64,000 bases of DNA from Salipiger pallidus (GTDB lineage Bacteria > Pseudomonadota > Alphaproteobacteria > Rhodobacterales > Rhodobacteraceae), in the NCBI RefSeq assembly GCF_014643635.1, contig NZ_BMJV01000001.1:186001-250000 (forward strand). The letters are read 5' to 3'. The notes under the pieces are model-generated. The model was not told where the DNA came from and did not search any database. It saw only the letters and a list, made by a program, of their open reading frames with translations. Both the position numbers and the translations under genes were made by a program. Numbering within the stretch: position 1 is the stretch's first letter; every line of letters starts with the position of its first letter. Positions 30,217 through 39,022 of the stretch are shown in pieces.

Positions 30217-30220
30217 AACA

Positions 30221-30472
30221 ATGAAGAACGTGACCTACAAGCCCGCCGCTCTGAAAAGCCTGCGCAAGATGCCGCGCAACGAAGCAGAGCGCATCCGCTC
30301 CAAGGTCAGCCAATACGCCGCCGACCCGGACGCGCAGACGAACAACGTCAAAGCGCTGAAAGGCCGTGAAGGCATCCGGCTTCGCGTTGGAGATTGGCGC
30401 GTCATCATGGACGATCAGGGCGAAGTTCTGGACGTTCTCAAGATCGGGCCGCGCGGCGGCGTTTACGACTGA
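30221..30472 (+). CDS. RelE/ParE-type toxin
   Basis: An 83-residue basic protein. VTYKPAALKSLRKMPRNEAE, NVKALKGREGIRLRVGDWRV and DVLKIGPRGGVYD are the RelE fold landmarks (Leu-Lys-Gly, Arg-x-Gly-x-Trp-Arg). Such toxins cut ribosome-bound mRNA. Start 30221 was chosen over an upstream TTG that is the promoter -35. The toxin precedes the antitoxin, the reverse of relBE but typical for HigBA-like pairs. It is on the strand opposite to the tail operon around it. Confidence 0.85.
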   Translation: MKNVTYKPAALKSLRKMPRNEAERIRSKVSQYAADPDAQTNNVKALKGREGIRLRVGDWRVIMDDQGEVLDVLKIGPRGGVYD

Positions 30473-30484
30473 AGGAGGCACACC

Positions 30485-30814
30485 ATGAAGGACATGGTTA
30501 CTATCCCCCGTGAAGAATACGAGGCGCTTCTTGCCGCCCGTGAAGACCTCGAAGACATTGCCGCCTATGACAAGGCCAAGGCTGATGGCGGTGACAGCAT
30601 CCCTGACGCCTATGTCGGGCGCATACTGGACGGGGAAAGCCCTGTACGCGTCTTCCGCGACTTGCGTGGCCTGACCCAGCAGGCTCTTGCTGATGCTTCC
30701 GGTGTGAACCGCGCCTACATTGCCGAAATCGAGGCCCGCAAAAAGCCTGGCTCAACCACCGCCCTCAAGAAGCTGGCTGACGCCTTGGGTTTTGACCTAA
30801 GCGACTTGGTCTGA
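30485..30814 (+). CDS. XRE-family antitoxin
   Basis: A 109-residue protein. The N-terminal part (MVTIPREEYEALLAAREDLE) resembles antitoxin toxin-binding segments, and the C-terminal half is a Cro/CI helix-turn-helix (RGLTQQALADASGVNRAYIAEIEARKKPG). It starts 12 bp after the toxin with GGAGG. It should neutralise the toxin and repress the pair at the GTAGCT palindrome. Confidence 0.85.
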   Translation: MKDMVTIPREEYEALLAAREDLEDIAAYDKAKADGGDSIPDAYVGRILDGESPVRVFRDLRGLTQQALADASGVNRAYIAEIEARKKPGSTTALKKLADALGFDLSDLV

Positions 30815-30867
30815 ATCTCAGGCCTTCGCCTGCGGGCCCCGGCACCTTGTACGTCTTCGGGCTTCAT
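30715..30867 (-). pseudogene. Orphan start of an interrupted tail-operon gene
   Basis: Fourteen bases past the DUF1833 stop, GGAG plus ATG 30867 start a frame (MKPEDVQGAGARRRRPEI) that soon runs antisense into the antitoxin gene and stops after 50 codons. The good ribosome site suggests that a tail gene once began here and was displaced when the toxin-antitoxin cassette arrived. Confidence 0.4.
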
Positions 30868-30880
30868 GTGGGGTTCTCCA

Positions 30881-31354
30881 TCAGAACAGCGCCGGGGTGT
30901 TGCCCGGCGTCATGGTGAGCCAGCCGAATTGCTCCTCGAGCACCGGCTCGAGGGTCATGGTCCCGCTGATCTTGAGCGCGTCATACTCGACGCCATAAAT
31001 CTGCACCTCGAACGGCCCGCGTTCGATCACGTCCGGGGTCGAGGTCAGCACCCACGCAACCCGGGCGTAGATCTCGCCCGTGATGCTACGCAGCTGCGGG
31101 ATAAGCTCGCGGGTGACGTTCTGCGCCGACCAGTTGAGGACCGGCAGCACGCCCTCCTCGCTCTCCGGCAAGGTGAGCGTGAAGGGGAACGGGTGATAGG
31201 TTTCCCCGCCGTGGGTCAGCGGCTCCCCGTTGCTCACGAGGCAGACAGGGGCCTCCCAAGCCGGGTGGCTCAGGCGCAGGATCGTGGTGAGGATCTCGGG
31301 GCTTTCCTGCGCGTAGATCGCCGTGCGCAGCCGCGTGCTGATCTCGTGCGTCAT
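30881..31354 (-). CDS. DUF1833-type phage tail protein (lambda L position)
   Basis: A 157-residue protein. LTTILRLSHPAWEAPVCLVS, TYHPFPFTLTLPESEEGVLP and RVAWVLTSTPDVIERGP fit the DUF1833 family found at the minor-tail-protein L position. It probably contributes to the tail tip hub. It overlaps the upstream gene by four bases. Confidence 0.8.
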   Translation of the reverse strand: MTHEISTRLRTAIYAQESPEILTTILRLSHPAWEAPVCLVSNGEPLTHGGETYHPFPFTLTLPESEEGVLPVLNWSAQNVTRELIPQLRSITGEIYARVAWVLTSTPDVIERGPFEVQIYGVEYDALKISGTMTLEPVLEEQFGWLTMTPGNTPALF

Positions 31355-31701
31355 GGCAGGATCTCAAGCGTGGCAGTGACCTCACGGCGCACACCTTTCG
31401 GCTCGACCGAATAGCCACCGACGAAACGGAAACTGCGCTCAAGCCCGTCCAGCGGGTCGGTTGCCGTAAAGGCCAGGACACCCTCGCCCAGCTCCTCACG
31501 GAAGAACGTCTCGAAGGTGTCGAGCTGCGCGAGGGTCAGCTGCGACATCCGCCCCTGGCGCTGCATCGGGGCTGAGGATGACCGCCGCCGAACCTTTGCC
31601 GGCCCCTTGCTCATCGGAGTGCGGATCACATCAGGCTGAACGTCCCGGCGCGCGCCGCGGGCAGACTGGAAGAATGGAAGGCTGGCGGGCCAGATTGGCA
31701 T
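31351..31701 (-). CDS. Phage minor tail protein (lambda M position)
   Basis: A 116-residue protein. It begins MPIWPASLPFFQSARGARRD, continues QPDVIRTPMSKGPAKVRRRS and ends with LDTFETFFREELGEGVLAFT, a pattern of small tail-tip proteins located right after the tape measure gene. Start 31701 lies 1 bp past the tape measure stop; a longer frame to 31779 overlaps it. Confidence 0.7.
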   Translation of the reverse strand: MPIWPASLPFFQSARGARRDVQPDVIRTPMSKGPAKVRRRSSSAPMQRQGRMSQLTLAQLDTFETFFREELGEGVLAFTATDPLDGLERSFRFVGGYSVEPKGVRREVTATLEILP

Positions 31702-31702
31702 G

Positions 31703-34700
31703 TCATTGTCCTTTCGGGAGAGGGCGACCACCCCAGCGACGACGCATCGCGCCATCCATGCTGCCGCTGGCGAGTTCATCGCGCATGACCTGCCGGACCA
31801 TGCGGATGTTCATACCGCCATCAGGGGTCCGGGTGACCTCGGCGGTGGTGCCCTCGATGGTTTCAATCTTCACCGGCATGTTGACGACAGGCTGTAGCGA
31901 CGCTGAAGACGCGCCCGCAGACGCACCGCCAAGGAAACCACCGTCCGCGAACTTCGGCAGCCGGCGTGTCCGGATCGCTTCCATGAAGTCGACGCCATAG
32001 TGGTCGACCGCATCCGCCGGCTGCATGAACTCCCCGCGCGAGCCCCAGAACAGCAGGTTGTCCTGCCGCTTGCCACCGGCCCCCTCAAGCTGGCCAACGG
32101 CGCGCCGTACTTTGCGAAATCTGCCGCCCCCTGCCCGGCGCGGAAACTCGCCACCATCGGCATAGAGCCCGGCAGACGCCATGGTCCCGGGAGAAGCCGA
32201 ATATCCAGCACTCGCCACGCCAGAGAACTTCGCCCCAAGGCCCTGCCCCGAGAAGGCCTGATCCATCAGCATCGCGAGCTGCTGCCAAACCGGATCCAAG
32301 GCGAGGCTCCAAAGCTTGTCGAGGATCATCGACGTCATGTCATCCCAGAAGCCTTCGATCCCGGCACCGCCGGGCTTGAGGTTCTCAAAGAGTCCGGAGA
32401 TCTGCTGCTTATAGCCGTCAATGCGCTCAGCGCGGTCTTCCTGCGCATCCTTGTTGCGCTCAGTCGCTTCGGTATCGGCATCCTTGGCCGCGACCAAGCG
32501 CGCATATTCGATAGCGTTCTCTTGGATCACTTGGCGCAAGGTGCGACCATCTTCGACCGATGCCTTGTCAACGTCGATGCCCTGCTGTTTCGCGCGGTTC
32601 AGCGCCTCATACTCGAACGTGAGCCGCGCCTGCTCTTCGACAGACCGGCCCGTTAGACTTGCCTCGAGGCGCAGCTGCTCGAGTTGCTGCTCACCGACGG
32701 CCACCACCTCACGAAGCGTCGCGGCGCGCTCCCGTGCCGCTTCAGCGGATTTGGTGTCTGCCTCCGCCATAGATTGCGCCCGCGCGCCACGGTCGGAATC
32801 GTATGCAGCGAGGATGTCAGCATCTCCGGCGCGGTTCAGCCCCTCCCATTCAGAGCGCAGCGCCGCGGGGTTGCGGCCACGCCGCGCAATGAGCCTATCC
32901 GCCATCTGATCCTGCAGATCTCCAGTGAACAGCTCATTGCCGGTGAGGCCCATTTCCTTGATGAGGCCGCGCAGGGTGGTGCTGACGATCTGGTACATGC
33001 CCACCGCTGATGAGTTGTGCGGGTTATCTGGGTGCGCGAGCATCTGCCGTTGAAGCGCCTGCACCTGGTTCAGGGTCATGCCTTCGAGGTTCACCGGCCC
33101 CGTGTAGCGATCATAATCGAGGGTGGTGTTGTAGCCCTTCGCGCGCGGGTGCGATCCGGGCGCAGTGCCCTCAAGCCACGCGATGAAGGATCGCATGCCG
33201 TCCTGCGCAACCGCCGGCGTCGAGGGGAAATCTTTCTCAAGGCTCGCGCCCTGCACCCGGGACTTCTGGTAGTCAGCAAAGGCGCGCGCGGCGCGGTCGA
33301 TCTCGTCAGCAGCCTGGCCGGCGCTGTCAGCGGTAGCGTCAAAGGGCCGTTCCTCGGAGAGGTCCCGCGAGATGTCGAGTACCTCCCGATGGCGTTCGAG
33401 GAGGCGCTCCTCGTTCTTTTCGAGGTCTGCAAGACCAGCGGCATTCTCGCGGAACCGTTCCAGATCCTCAGACCGAAGCTGCCGCCCGGCGATGACCGCC
33501 TCATTGATGGCGGTGACCAGCGCTCCGTAGGCGCGGCGCAGCTCGGCCTCCGACCCCGCGCCGTCAATGGCTTCGACCTCATCCCCGAAGATCCCCGCCG
33601 CTGCTGCCATTTCGCGCAGTTTCTCAAGCGCAGCATTGCCTGCCAGCGGCCCGCCACCGTCGAGGATCGTTTGGAGTGCAGCACCAGCTTCCTCGAAGGC
33701 AGGACCGATGGCCTGGATCTCGCTGAAGCTCTCCATAAAGGCGGTGGCCGAGATCTCGAGCGCGCCGGCCTGCTCGGCCATCTTCGCCATCTGCATGAGG
33801 TAGCGGTTGGTCGGGCCCTCCGGCGCCCCGGTCTGCAGGTTGGTCCGGAACAGCATGCGATAGCGCGCCGCGAAGTCATCGAAGCCATCTCCATCCCAGA
33901 ACGCCCCGCTCATGCTGTCCTGCGCAGCCTTCAGCTCACGCTGCGCATCCTCGAGCGCCTGCACCAGGTTGGCGCGGGTCTGAACCAGCATCGCCTCGGT
34001 CGCAGCGCTCACCTGCCCACGAAGTTCCTTCTGCTCATCCGCGGCCCGCTTCGAGGCGGCCTGGTATTCGTCGAGCGCACTGGCGGCGGCCTTCGCGGCG
34101 ACATCTGCCCGGTCGATCGCATCCGCCGCCTTGTCCGTATCAAGGCCGAACGCGATCAGGGACGCGGCTGTGATCGCAAGCGACAGCGGTCCGCCAAGCA
34201 CCCCCGTCAGAACACGCGCAGCCGCACCGAGCCGCGTCACCGGCCCCACGGCGCGGCCGGCAACGGTACCCACGCCAGAGACCGACCCGGCAAGCTCGAT
34301 GTAGGCCGCGCGCATGGCGACAGCTTTCGCCACGGCAAGCGTCATCCCTTTGCCGACCAGATAGACGGTGAGCGCCTGCGCCACCCGCTCAACGATCTCT
34401 TCGACCTCTTGGAAGTTCTCGGTGAGATAGCGCAGCGCCTCGGTCAGGCGGCGGGTGAACTTCTCCGCGATCTCGAGGCCACCGTTCTGCGCAGACTCGA
34501 GCTGCAGCGCTTCCCAGGCGGCGGCCAACTCCTTCAGCGCGCCCTCGAGGCCGCGCATCCGCACTTCGGCCTGTTCCTGTGCCGAAACCTCACCGATGGC
34601 CGAGGCGAGATCGCGGAAGCCGTCCGCCCCCTGCTCCGCCAGCGCTGCCGCCGTGCGGATCGCGTCGGTGCCGAACACGGTCTTCAGAGCCTCGAGGCGG

Positions 34701-35644
34701 CTGGCCTCGTCCAGACCCGCAAGCCCGTCCTGAAGCTCCTGCGCAATCTCGGCCATCTCCTTCATGTTGCCATTGGCGTCGAAGAACTCGAGGCCAAGAT
34801 CAGACATCACCGCGGCGGCCTTGGCGGACTCGGGCACCAGTCGCTGCAGGAAGGTCTTGTAGGACGTGCCGGCGTCCGAGCCGGAGGCAAAGCTCGAGGC
34901 AGTCGCGGAGAGCGTCGTCAGGAAGTCATTGATCTCGACGCCCGTGGTCCCGGCCACGCCGCCCGCCTGCGCGATCGCGAGGCGCAGGTCATCGAAACCG
35001 AACTTTGAGGTGAAGGCAGCACCGGTGAGCCGGTCGACGATCTCAGGCAGCTCCGCAGCGGTGAGCCCGAACTGCTGCATCACGTCAGTGACCAGATCCG
35101 CCGAGGGCGCAATCTCAGCGCCAAGGGCGCTGGCCAGCATCACCGAGCTGTCGAGCGCGCCCCCGAGGATGTTGGTAACTGAAACCCCGTTCTTCGCCAG
35201 CACCTCGATGGCCTCGGCGGCCTGCATGGCGCTGAAGGCCGTGGTCTCACCGAGACGCTTGGCCGCTTCACTGAGCCGGTCGAGGTCACCTTCACTGGCC
35301 TGCGTCGCCGCCTCGACCCGCTGCATCATTGCCTGGAACTGGCGGCCCACGTCGAGCGCGCCCCTGCCGAAGGCCACCAGACCGCCGGCCAGCGCTGTGG
35401 TGCCCATGAACCGTGCGAGACGCTGGACGGCAGGCAACTCCTGGCTCATGGAATGGAGCGAGCCCTTGAGCTGCCGCGCCGCGCCGTCAGTTTCACGCAG
35501 GCCCGCGCTTGCCGGCCGCCCCGCGGACTGGATGCGCTTCAGGCTTTGCTCACCGGACCGGCCAAGCGCCTTCAGGTCCGCCTCGAGCTGCTGCTTGCCG
35601 GCTGCCGAGAGGCGGATCGTGTAGCTGCGCGTCGTGGTGCTCAT
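31703..35644 (-). CDS. Phage tail tape measure protein
   Basis: A 1313-residue tape measure (lambda H position). The TP901-type core is near residues 90-330 (GETTAFSAMQAAEAIEVLAK, LRLAIAQAGGVAGTTGVEIN). Hydrophobic segments follow, then long coiled coil. A lysozyme-like insertion is near residues 930-1070 (GMRSFIAWLEGTAPGSHPRA ... SAVGMYQIVSTTLRGLIKEM), which probably opens peptidoglycan during DNA entry. Its length sets tail length. Its start overlaps the stop of the T chaperone frame (ATGA). Confidence 0.92.
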   Translation of the reverse strand: MSTTTRSYTIRLSAAGKQQLEADLKALGRSGEQSLKRIQSAGRPASAGLRETDGAARQLKGSLHSMSQELPAVQRLARFMGTTALAGGLVAFGRGALDVGRQFQAMMQRVEAATQASEGDLDRLSEAAKRLGETTAFSAMQAAEAIEVLAKNGVSVTNILGGALDSSVMLASALGAEIAPSADLVTDVMQQFGLTAAELPEIVDRLTGAAFTSKFGFDDLRLAIAQAGGVAGTTGVEINDFLTTLSATASSFASGSDAGTSYKTFLQRLVPESAKAAAVMSDLGLEFFDANGNMKEMAEIAQELQDGLAGLDEASRLEALKTVFGTDAIRTAAALAEQGADGFRDLASAIGEVSAQEQAEVRMRGLEGALKELAAAWEALQLESAQNGGLEIAEKFTRRLTEALRYLTENFQEVEEIVERVAQALTVYLVGKGMTLAVAKAVAMRAAYIELAGSVSGVGTVAGRAVGPVTRLGAAARVLTGVLGGPLSLAITAASLIAFGLDTDKAADAIDRADVAAKAAASALDEYQAASKRAADEQKELRGQVSAATEAMLVQTRANLVQALEDAQRELKAAQDSMSGAFWDGDGFDDFAARYRMLFRTNLQTGAPEGPTNRYLMQMAKMAEQAGALEISATAFMESFSEIQAIGPAFEEAGAALQTILDGGGPLAGNAALEKLREMAAAAGIFGDEVEAIDGAGSEAELRRAYGALVTAINEAVIAGRQLRSEDLERFRENAAGLADLEKNEERLLERHREVLDISRDLSEERPFDATADSAGQAADEIDRAARAFADYQKSRVQGASLEKDFPSTPAVAQDGMRSFIAWLEGTAPGSHPRAKGYNTTLDYDRYTGPVNLEGMTLNQVQALQRQMLAHPDNPHNSSAVGMYQIVSTTLRGLIKEMGLTGNELFTGDLQDQMADRLIARRGRNPAALRSEWEGLNRAGDADILAAYDSDRGARAQSMAEADTKSAEAARERAATLREVVAVGEQQLEQLRLEASLTGRSVEEQARLTFEYEALNRAKQQGIDVDKASVEDGRTLRQVIQENAIEYARLVAAKDADTEATERNKDAQEDRAERIDGYKQQISGLFENLKPGGAGIEGFWDDMTSMILDKLWSLALDPVWQQLAMLMDQAFSGQGLGAKFSGVASAGYSASPGTMASAGLYADGGEFPRRAGGGRFRKVRRAVGQLEGAGGKRQDNLLFWGSRGEFMQPADAVDHYGVDFMEAIRTRRLPKFADGGFLGGASAGASSASLQPVVNMPVKIETIEGTTAEVTRTPDGGMNIRMVRQVMRDELASGSMDGAMRRRWGGRPLPKGQ

Positions 35645-35993
35645 GACTTGCCTTCGGTCTCACGGTTGCGGGCAGCGGCCTGCAGCAGGCCCAGTTCCCA
35701 GAACGGCAGCAGCAGCGCCGCCACGGATGTCGGAATGCCCTGCGCCTCGGTCATCGCGAGGCAGGCAGGCATGTCGAGCCCGGCATAGCCGGCGGGCCCG
35801 ATGCGGCGCTGATGCGCCAGGCTGGCAGCGATGGCGGCAAGGGCGCGGCCCTCGACGCTCTGCGGCGCGTGCGTGTCTTCGGGACAGGCGCCCTCACCCC
35901 CGAACCTCGCGCAGGAAAAGCCGGGGGTTGCCCGGCAGTCAGCGCAGAAGCTCAGGCCTCCGCCGTAGCGGTATGCGGCGAGGGCGCGGAGAC
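35641..35993 (-). CDS. Tail assembly chaperone T, made by -1 frameshift from G
   Basis: This frame has no good start of its own but continues the G-like gene exactly if ribosomes slip by -1 at 35994-36000. The slip gives RLRALAAYRYGGGLSFCADC... and ends SEGKS-like at 35641, just before the tape measure. The fused G-T product would be about 257 residues. The T part has a CADC...C...C pattern that could bind metal. In lambda the G and GT proteins coat the tape measure protein during tail assembly; position and layout are the same here. Confidence 0.75.
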
Positions 35994-36413
35994 GTTTCCC
36001 TCCATCTCCACAGCCACGACCGGTGCCATCAGGCTTTGGTGCAGCACCGAGGCCGTGCCAGGGAAGAGATCGAGGAAGATATCGATAGTCGCAGCTTCAA
36101 ACGGCGCGGGCGCGCCTGTTTCATCCTCAAGCCCCTCCCAGCCGGTGCCGAACCGGACCAGAAGGAGTTTGACGAAGTGCCTATCGGCCTGCCCGCGCAG
36201 AGCATCTTCGTGCTCTGGCCCGAGATCCTCATCATCGAGCGCCGCCGCATCGAAGGCATGGGCCGGCGGCAAGGTCTCGCGGGCGAGCCGCATGGCCGCA
36301 GCCTGTGCCTCGCGCAAATCGGAAAAGCCGAACTGCCGGAAGGACACGGTGACGCCATATCCGAGCGGGATGGTGCGGGCCCCGGCCAGGGCCCGCGACA
36401 GACGCAGCACCAT
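35952..36413 (-). CDS. Tail assembly chaperone G-like protein
   Basis: A 153-residue protein at the lambda G position between tail tube and tape measure genes. SFRQFGFSDLREAQAAAMRL, DEDLGPEHEDALRGQADRHF and LVRFGTGWEGLEDETG-type segments resemble tail chaperones of Rhodobacter phages. Slippage near its 3' end yields the longer GT fusion. Its start abuts the tail tube stop. Confidence 0.75.
   Translation of the reverse strand: MVLRLSRALAGARTIPLGYGVTVSFRQFGFSDLREAQAAAMRLARETLPPAHAFDAAALDDEDLGPEHEDALRGQADRHFVKLLLVRFGTGWEGLEDETGAPAPFEAATIDIFLDLFPGTASVLHQSLMAPVVAVEMEGNVSAPSPHTATAEA
35994..36000 (-). other. Programmed -1 frameshift slippery site G GGA AAC
   Basis: The heptamer is X XXY YYZ-type and in the right phase: zero-frame codons are GAG GGA AAC in the G-like gene, and the -1 frame then reads CGT CTC CGC into the T frame. 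Lambda uses G GGA AAG at the same gene junction. Confidence 0.8.
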
Positions 36414-37381
36414 CAGGCGGCGTTCGCGTAGTCGGAGGTGCTGTTGACCAGCGTCACCTCGAACAGTTCCTGCCCCACGGCAGGACGGTTGGCGCGCCAG
36501 TTGAAGTTCTGCGAGATCACCCCTCGCCCGTCGATCGGCAGACCGTTTCGCTCAAGCGTGACCGAGGGCACGCGCAGGCTAAGACTGTAACTGGCGTTCA
36601 TTGGCCAGGACAGGACCAAGGACAAGGGCGTGCCCGCCGAGGCTGCGTCATAAAGCGTAGTGGAGCGGAACCTCCCGGTGAGCGCGCCGCTCAAATCCCA
36701 CATGCCCGGGCTGATGTCATCGGCGGTGGCCAGTCCGTTCATGGTTTCCTGGTCCGCTTCGCGCCCGGTGTTGAGGGTCAAGCTTACCTGCGTCACTGCT
36801 GCGTCGTTGCCGTCGAGGGTCAGCCCCCCTTGGAAGCCAACGGGCACCGGATCAGGCGAGAAGGCCACCGGCGAGGCGTCGAGTGTTGCGCCCGCCTTGA
36901 CCTCTTCACGGCCCACCATGTTCAGCGTCACGCGCTGGCGCGTGCCGTTCTTCTGCGCCGTGATCTCGAGACCGGCAATCGCCAGGCTGTCCTGCACAAA
37001 ATGCGCGACGGTGTCGGTGTGGCTGATGCCATGGGTGGCCAGCAGGATGGCGGGGTTCGCCTTGGCGGTGAACACATGGGTATAGGGGCCGGTGCCACTG
37101 GTTTCCGGCAGCCCGAGGATCTGCGCTAGATGCCAGCCGATGCTGTCGAGGCCCATGGGCACCTCGATGCCGCCCGCGAGATTGCGCAGGCCTGCCACGG
37201 TGTCACCGGGGAACGCATCGCCTCGGATCGCCTCGTCATTGGCCAGCTCACCCGAGGGCACGACGTTGTAGCTGTAGAACGGCATCAGGTAGAAGCCGCC
37301 GGCCGCCGCCGCTTCGGCAGCACCGAAGGCAGCCTGACGGCGCGAGAGGAACTTGGCGCGATCGCCGCGTGCGTTGGGCAT
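36413..37381 (-). CDS. Phage major tail tube protein
   Basis: A 322-residue protein at the lambda V position. MPFYSYNVVPSGELANDEAI, AKANPAILLATHGISHTDTV and DGRGVISQNFNWRANRPAVG fit the tail tube family of lambda-like phages in alphaproteobacteria, with a duplicated beta domain. It polymerises into the tail tube around the tape measure. Confidence 0.8.
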   Translation of the reverse strand: MPNARGDRAKFLSRRQAAFGAAEAAAAGGFYLMPFYSYNVVPSGELANDEAIRGDAFPGDTVAGLRNLAGGIEVPMGLDSIGWHLAQILGLPETSGTGPYTHVFTAKANPAILLATHGISHTDTVAHFVQDSLAIAGLEITAQKNGTRQRVTLNMVGREEVKAGATLDASPVAFSPDPVPVGFQGGLTLDGNDAAVTQVSLTLNTGREADQETMNGLATADDISPGMWDLSGALTGRFRSTTLYDAASAGTPLSLVLSWPMNASYSLSLRVPSVTLERNGLPIDGRGVISQNFNWRANRPAVGQELFEVTLVNSTSDYANAA

Positions 37382-37384
37382 GGG

Positions 37385-37819
37385 TCACTCCATTGGGTTG
37401 TGGGTGGTTTCGTAAAACAGCGTGGCGACCAGCACCGCGCCCTTGAGTGTCTCCGCCCCGGGCATGGGCACGGATTCGCTTTCCTTAGGTGCAGACAGCT
37501 CGAGCCAGTCGACTGCGCCGCCGAGGGTTTGGTCTGCCAGCAGCAGCGCCGCCGTCCGCGTCATTGCCGCGTCGAGATCCGCATCGCGCTGCACCGCCTC
37601 TGCGGCCTGCACCACGTGCTCGAGGTCGACATCCCGGCTCCATTCGCGAACGCCGGTGCCGAGGCGCACCCCCTCTTCGACAGGGTTTGCCGGGGCCAGG
37701 TTTACGAGGCCGCCCTCGGGATAGTGCAGCGGTAGATCAGGATCGCGCAGGATGGTGGCGCCGTGTCCGGCCAGCGCGGCCTGCAGCGCCAGCAGCGCGG
37801 CTTCATGAGTGCTTGGCAT
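37385..37819 (-). CDS. Tail terminator-like protein (lambda U position)
   Basis: A 144-residue protein. Its beginning HEAALLALQAALAGHGATIL plus ILRDPDLPLHYPEGGLVNLA and the ending VLVATLFYETTHNP are typical of minor tail proteins that cap the tube end. The assignment rests on position between joining proteins and tail tube as well as these motifs. Confidence 0.65.
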   Translation of the reverse strand: MPSTHEAALLALQAALAGHGATILRDPDLPLHYPEGGLVNLAPANPVEEGVRLGTGVREWSRDVDLEHVVQAAEAVQRDADLDAAMTRTAALLLADQTLGGAVDWLELSAPKESESVPMPGAETLKGAVLVATLFYETTHNPME

Positions 37820-38487
37820 CAGCGCAGCCTCCGGCGTGACAGGGTCTGAAATTCACGGTCGATGTCGCCCGCAAGGCCACTCAGGGCCGCCCGCTCGACA
37901 CGCTCCACGTTGAGCCGCTTGCGCAGGCGCGCCCGGGGCACCAGCCAGAACATCGGCACGGTGTGGAGCCCCGTCCCGCTGGCCAGCGCGCGCTTGCTCT
38001 TCGAGAGGGCGTAGCCGCCCTTCTTCGTGGCCCGCTGATTGTCCACCACCAGCAGCGAGGTGCCGCCTTTGACATAGACGAAGCGCAGGCGCCCGAAGCG
38101 ATGCTCCGGAAACGTCGAGGGGCTGATCCTCTTGCGGCCCATGCCGAGCTTCGGCGCCGATGGCGTCGGGATCGCGAGGAAGAAGCCCTCGCTCGATTTG
38201 ACATCGGAGCCCTCATCGAAGGCTCTGATCAGCTTGTCGGCCTTGGTGAAGACAAGGGATGCGGCCCCGAGGCTGGCCCCGTTGCGAGGATAGCTCTCAT
38301 GCCGCCAACTCTTGGACAGGCGCTGCCCCAGCCCCCCGGCGATGACATCGGCCCTGAGGGCGTGCTTCAGGGCCGTCGCCCGTCCATGCACCCCCCTGGT
38401 CACCGCGCGCTCCGCGAGATCCAGCTCTTCGCGCATATATTGCTCGAGGTTGCCTTCGAGGGCGGCCTCGAGGCGCGTCCGGCTCAT
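37819..38487 (-). CDS. Head-tail/neck protein (DUF6441-like, lambda Z position)
   Basis: A 222-residue basic protein. YMREELDLAERAVTRGVHGR, QRLSKSWRHESYPRNGASLG, and VVDNQRATKKGGYALSKSK resemble neck/tail-completion proteins of Rhodobacteraceae phages. Overlaps both neighbours by 1-4 bases, so it is translationally coupled. Confidence 0.65.
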   Translation of the reverse strand: MSRTRLEAALEGNLEQYMREELDLAERAVTRGVHGRATALKHALRADVIAGGLGQRLSKSWRHESYPRNGASLGAASLVFTKADKLIRAFDEGSDVKSSEGFFLAIPTPSAPKLGMGRKRISPSTFPEHRFGRLRFVYVKGGTSLLVVDNQRATKKGGYALSKSKRALASGTGLHTVPMFWLVPRARLRKRLNVERVERAALSGLAGDIDREFQTLSRRRLR

Positions 38488-38714
38488 TCCTCGGATGCGT
38501 CCGTGATCTCGGGCGCGGCGGCAGGCGCCGTCTCCTCGACCAGCGCCCCGCGTGCCGCGAGCGCATCACGATCCGCCGGTGGCAACGCGCCCGACCAGCC
38601 CGCAGGCAGATGGCGCTTGCGGCCGGGGCGGGATGCGATCTCGGCGGCAGCGCCGAGGGTGACCGCAACATCAGCCGCGGCAGGTTTCTTCCTGGTCATG
38701 TTGAGCCTCGTCAT
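38484..38714 (-). CDS. Small phage head-region protein, RHLPxGWSG motif
   Basis: A 76-residue protein of unknown role. GRKRHLPAGWSGALPPADRD is shared with the 143-residue protein two genes upstream (SKRHLPKGWSGLVPEAIADE), indicating an ancient duplication or a common interaction motif. It overlaps neighbours by 4 bp at each end. Confidence 0.65.
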   Translation of the reverse strand: MTRLNMTRKKPAAADVAVTLGAAAEIASRPGRKRHLPAGWSGALPPADRDALAARGALVEETAPAAAPEITDASEE

Positions 38715-39022
38715 GTCGTCGGAATGGTGTCGAGCCGCACCTTGTAGCGGCGCGGATCGGTGACCTTGTGGTGCTGCACCTTGCGGCGCTCCCCGCCGAT
38801 CTGGATCACAGTGCCCCGATCAAAGCCCGCGAAGGCCACCGCGAGGATCTCGAAGACGCCGGTGGCGTCCTGCACCTGCAGCTGCCCGAACTCGAGCGCA
38901 CCATCGGGCCGGGTGGGCAGCAGCTTCACAGGCCGCGCCAGCCCGTCCGGGTCGAGGACCGCCGCGACACCGTGACGGTGAAAGGTGGCCTCGACACTGC
39001 GCAGGAACGGATCAGGCGGCAT
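38711..39022 (-). CDS. Head-tail joining protein (lambda FII position)
   Basis: A 103-residue protein. FLRSVEATFHRHGVAAVLDP and ERRKVQHHKVTDPRRYKVRL resemble phage head-tail joining proteins of the FII/ATP-binding-sugar-transporter-like family that attach tails to filled heads. Position supports this. Confidence 0.65.
   Translation of the reverse strand: MPPDPFLRSVEATFHRHGVAAVLDPDGLARPVKLLPTRPDGALEFGQLQVQDATGVFEILAVAFAGFDRGTVIQIGGERRKVQHHKVTDPRRYKVRLDTIPTT

Noticed and set aside
33017-35008. 663-codon plus-strand frame opposite the tape measure gene
   Set aside because: Antisense shadow of a confident gene.
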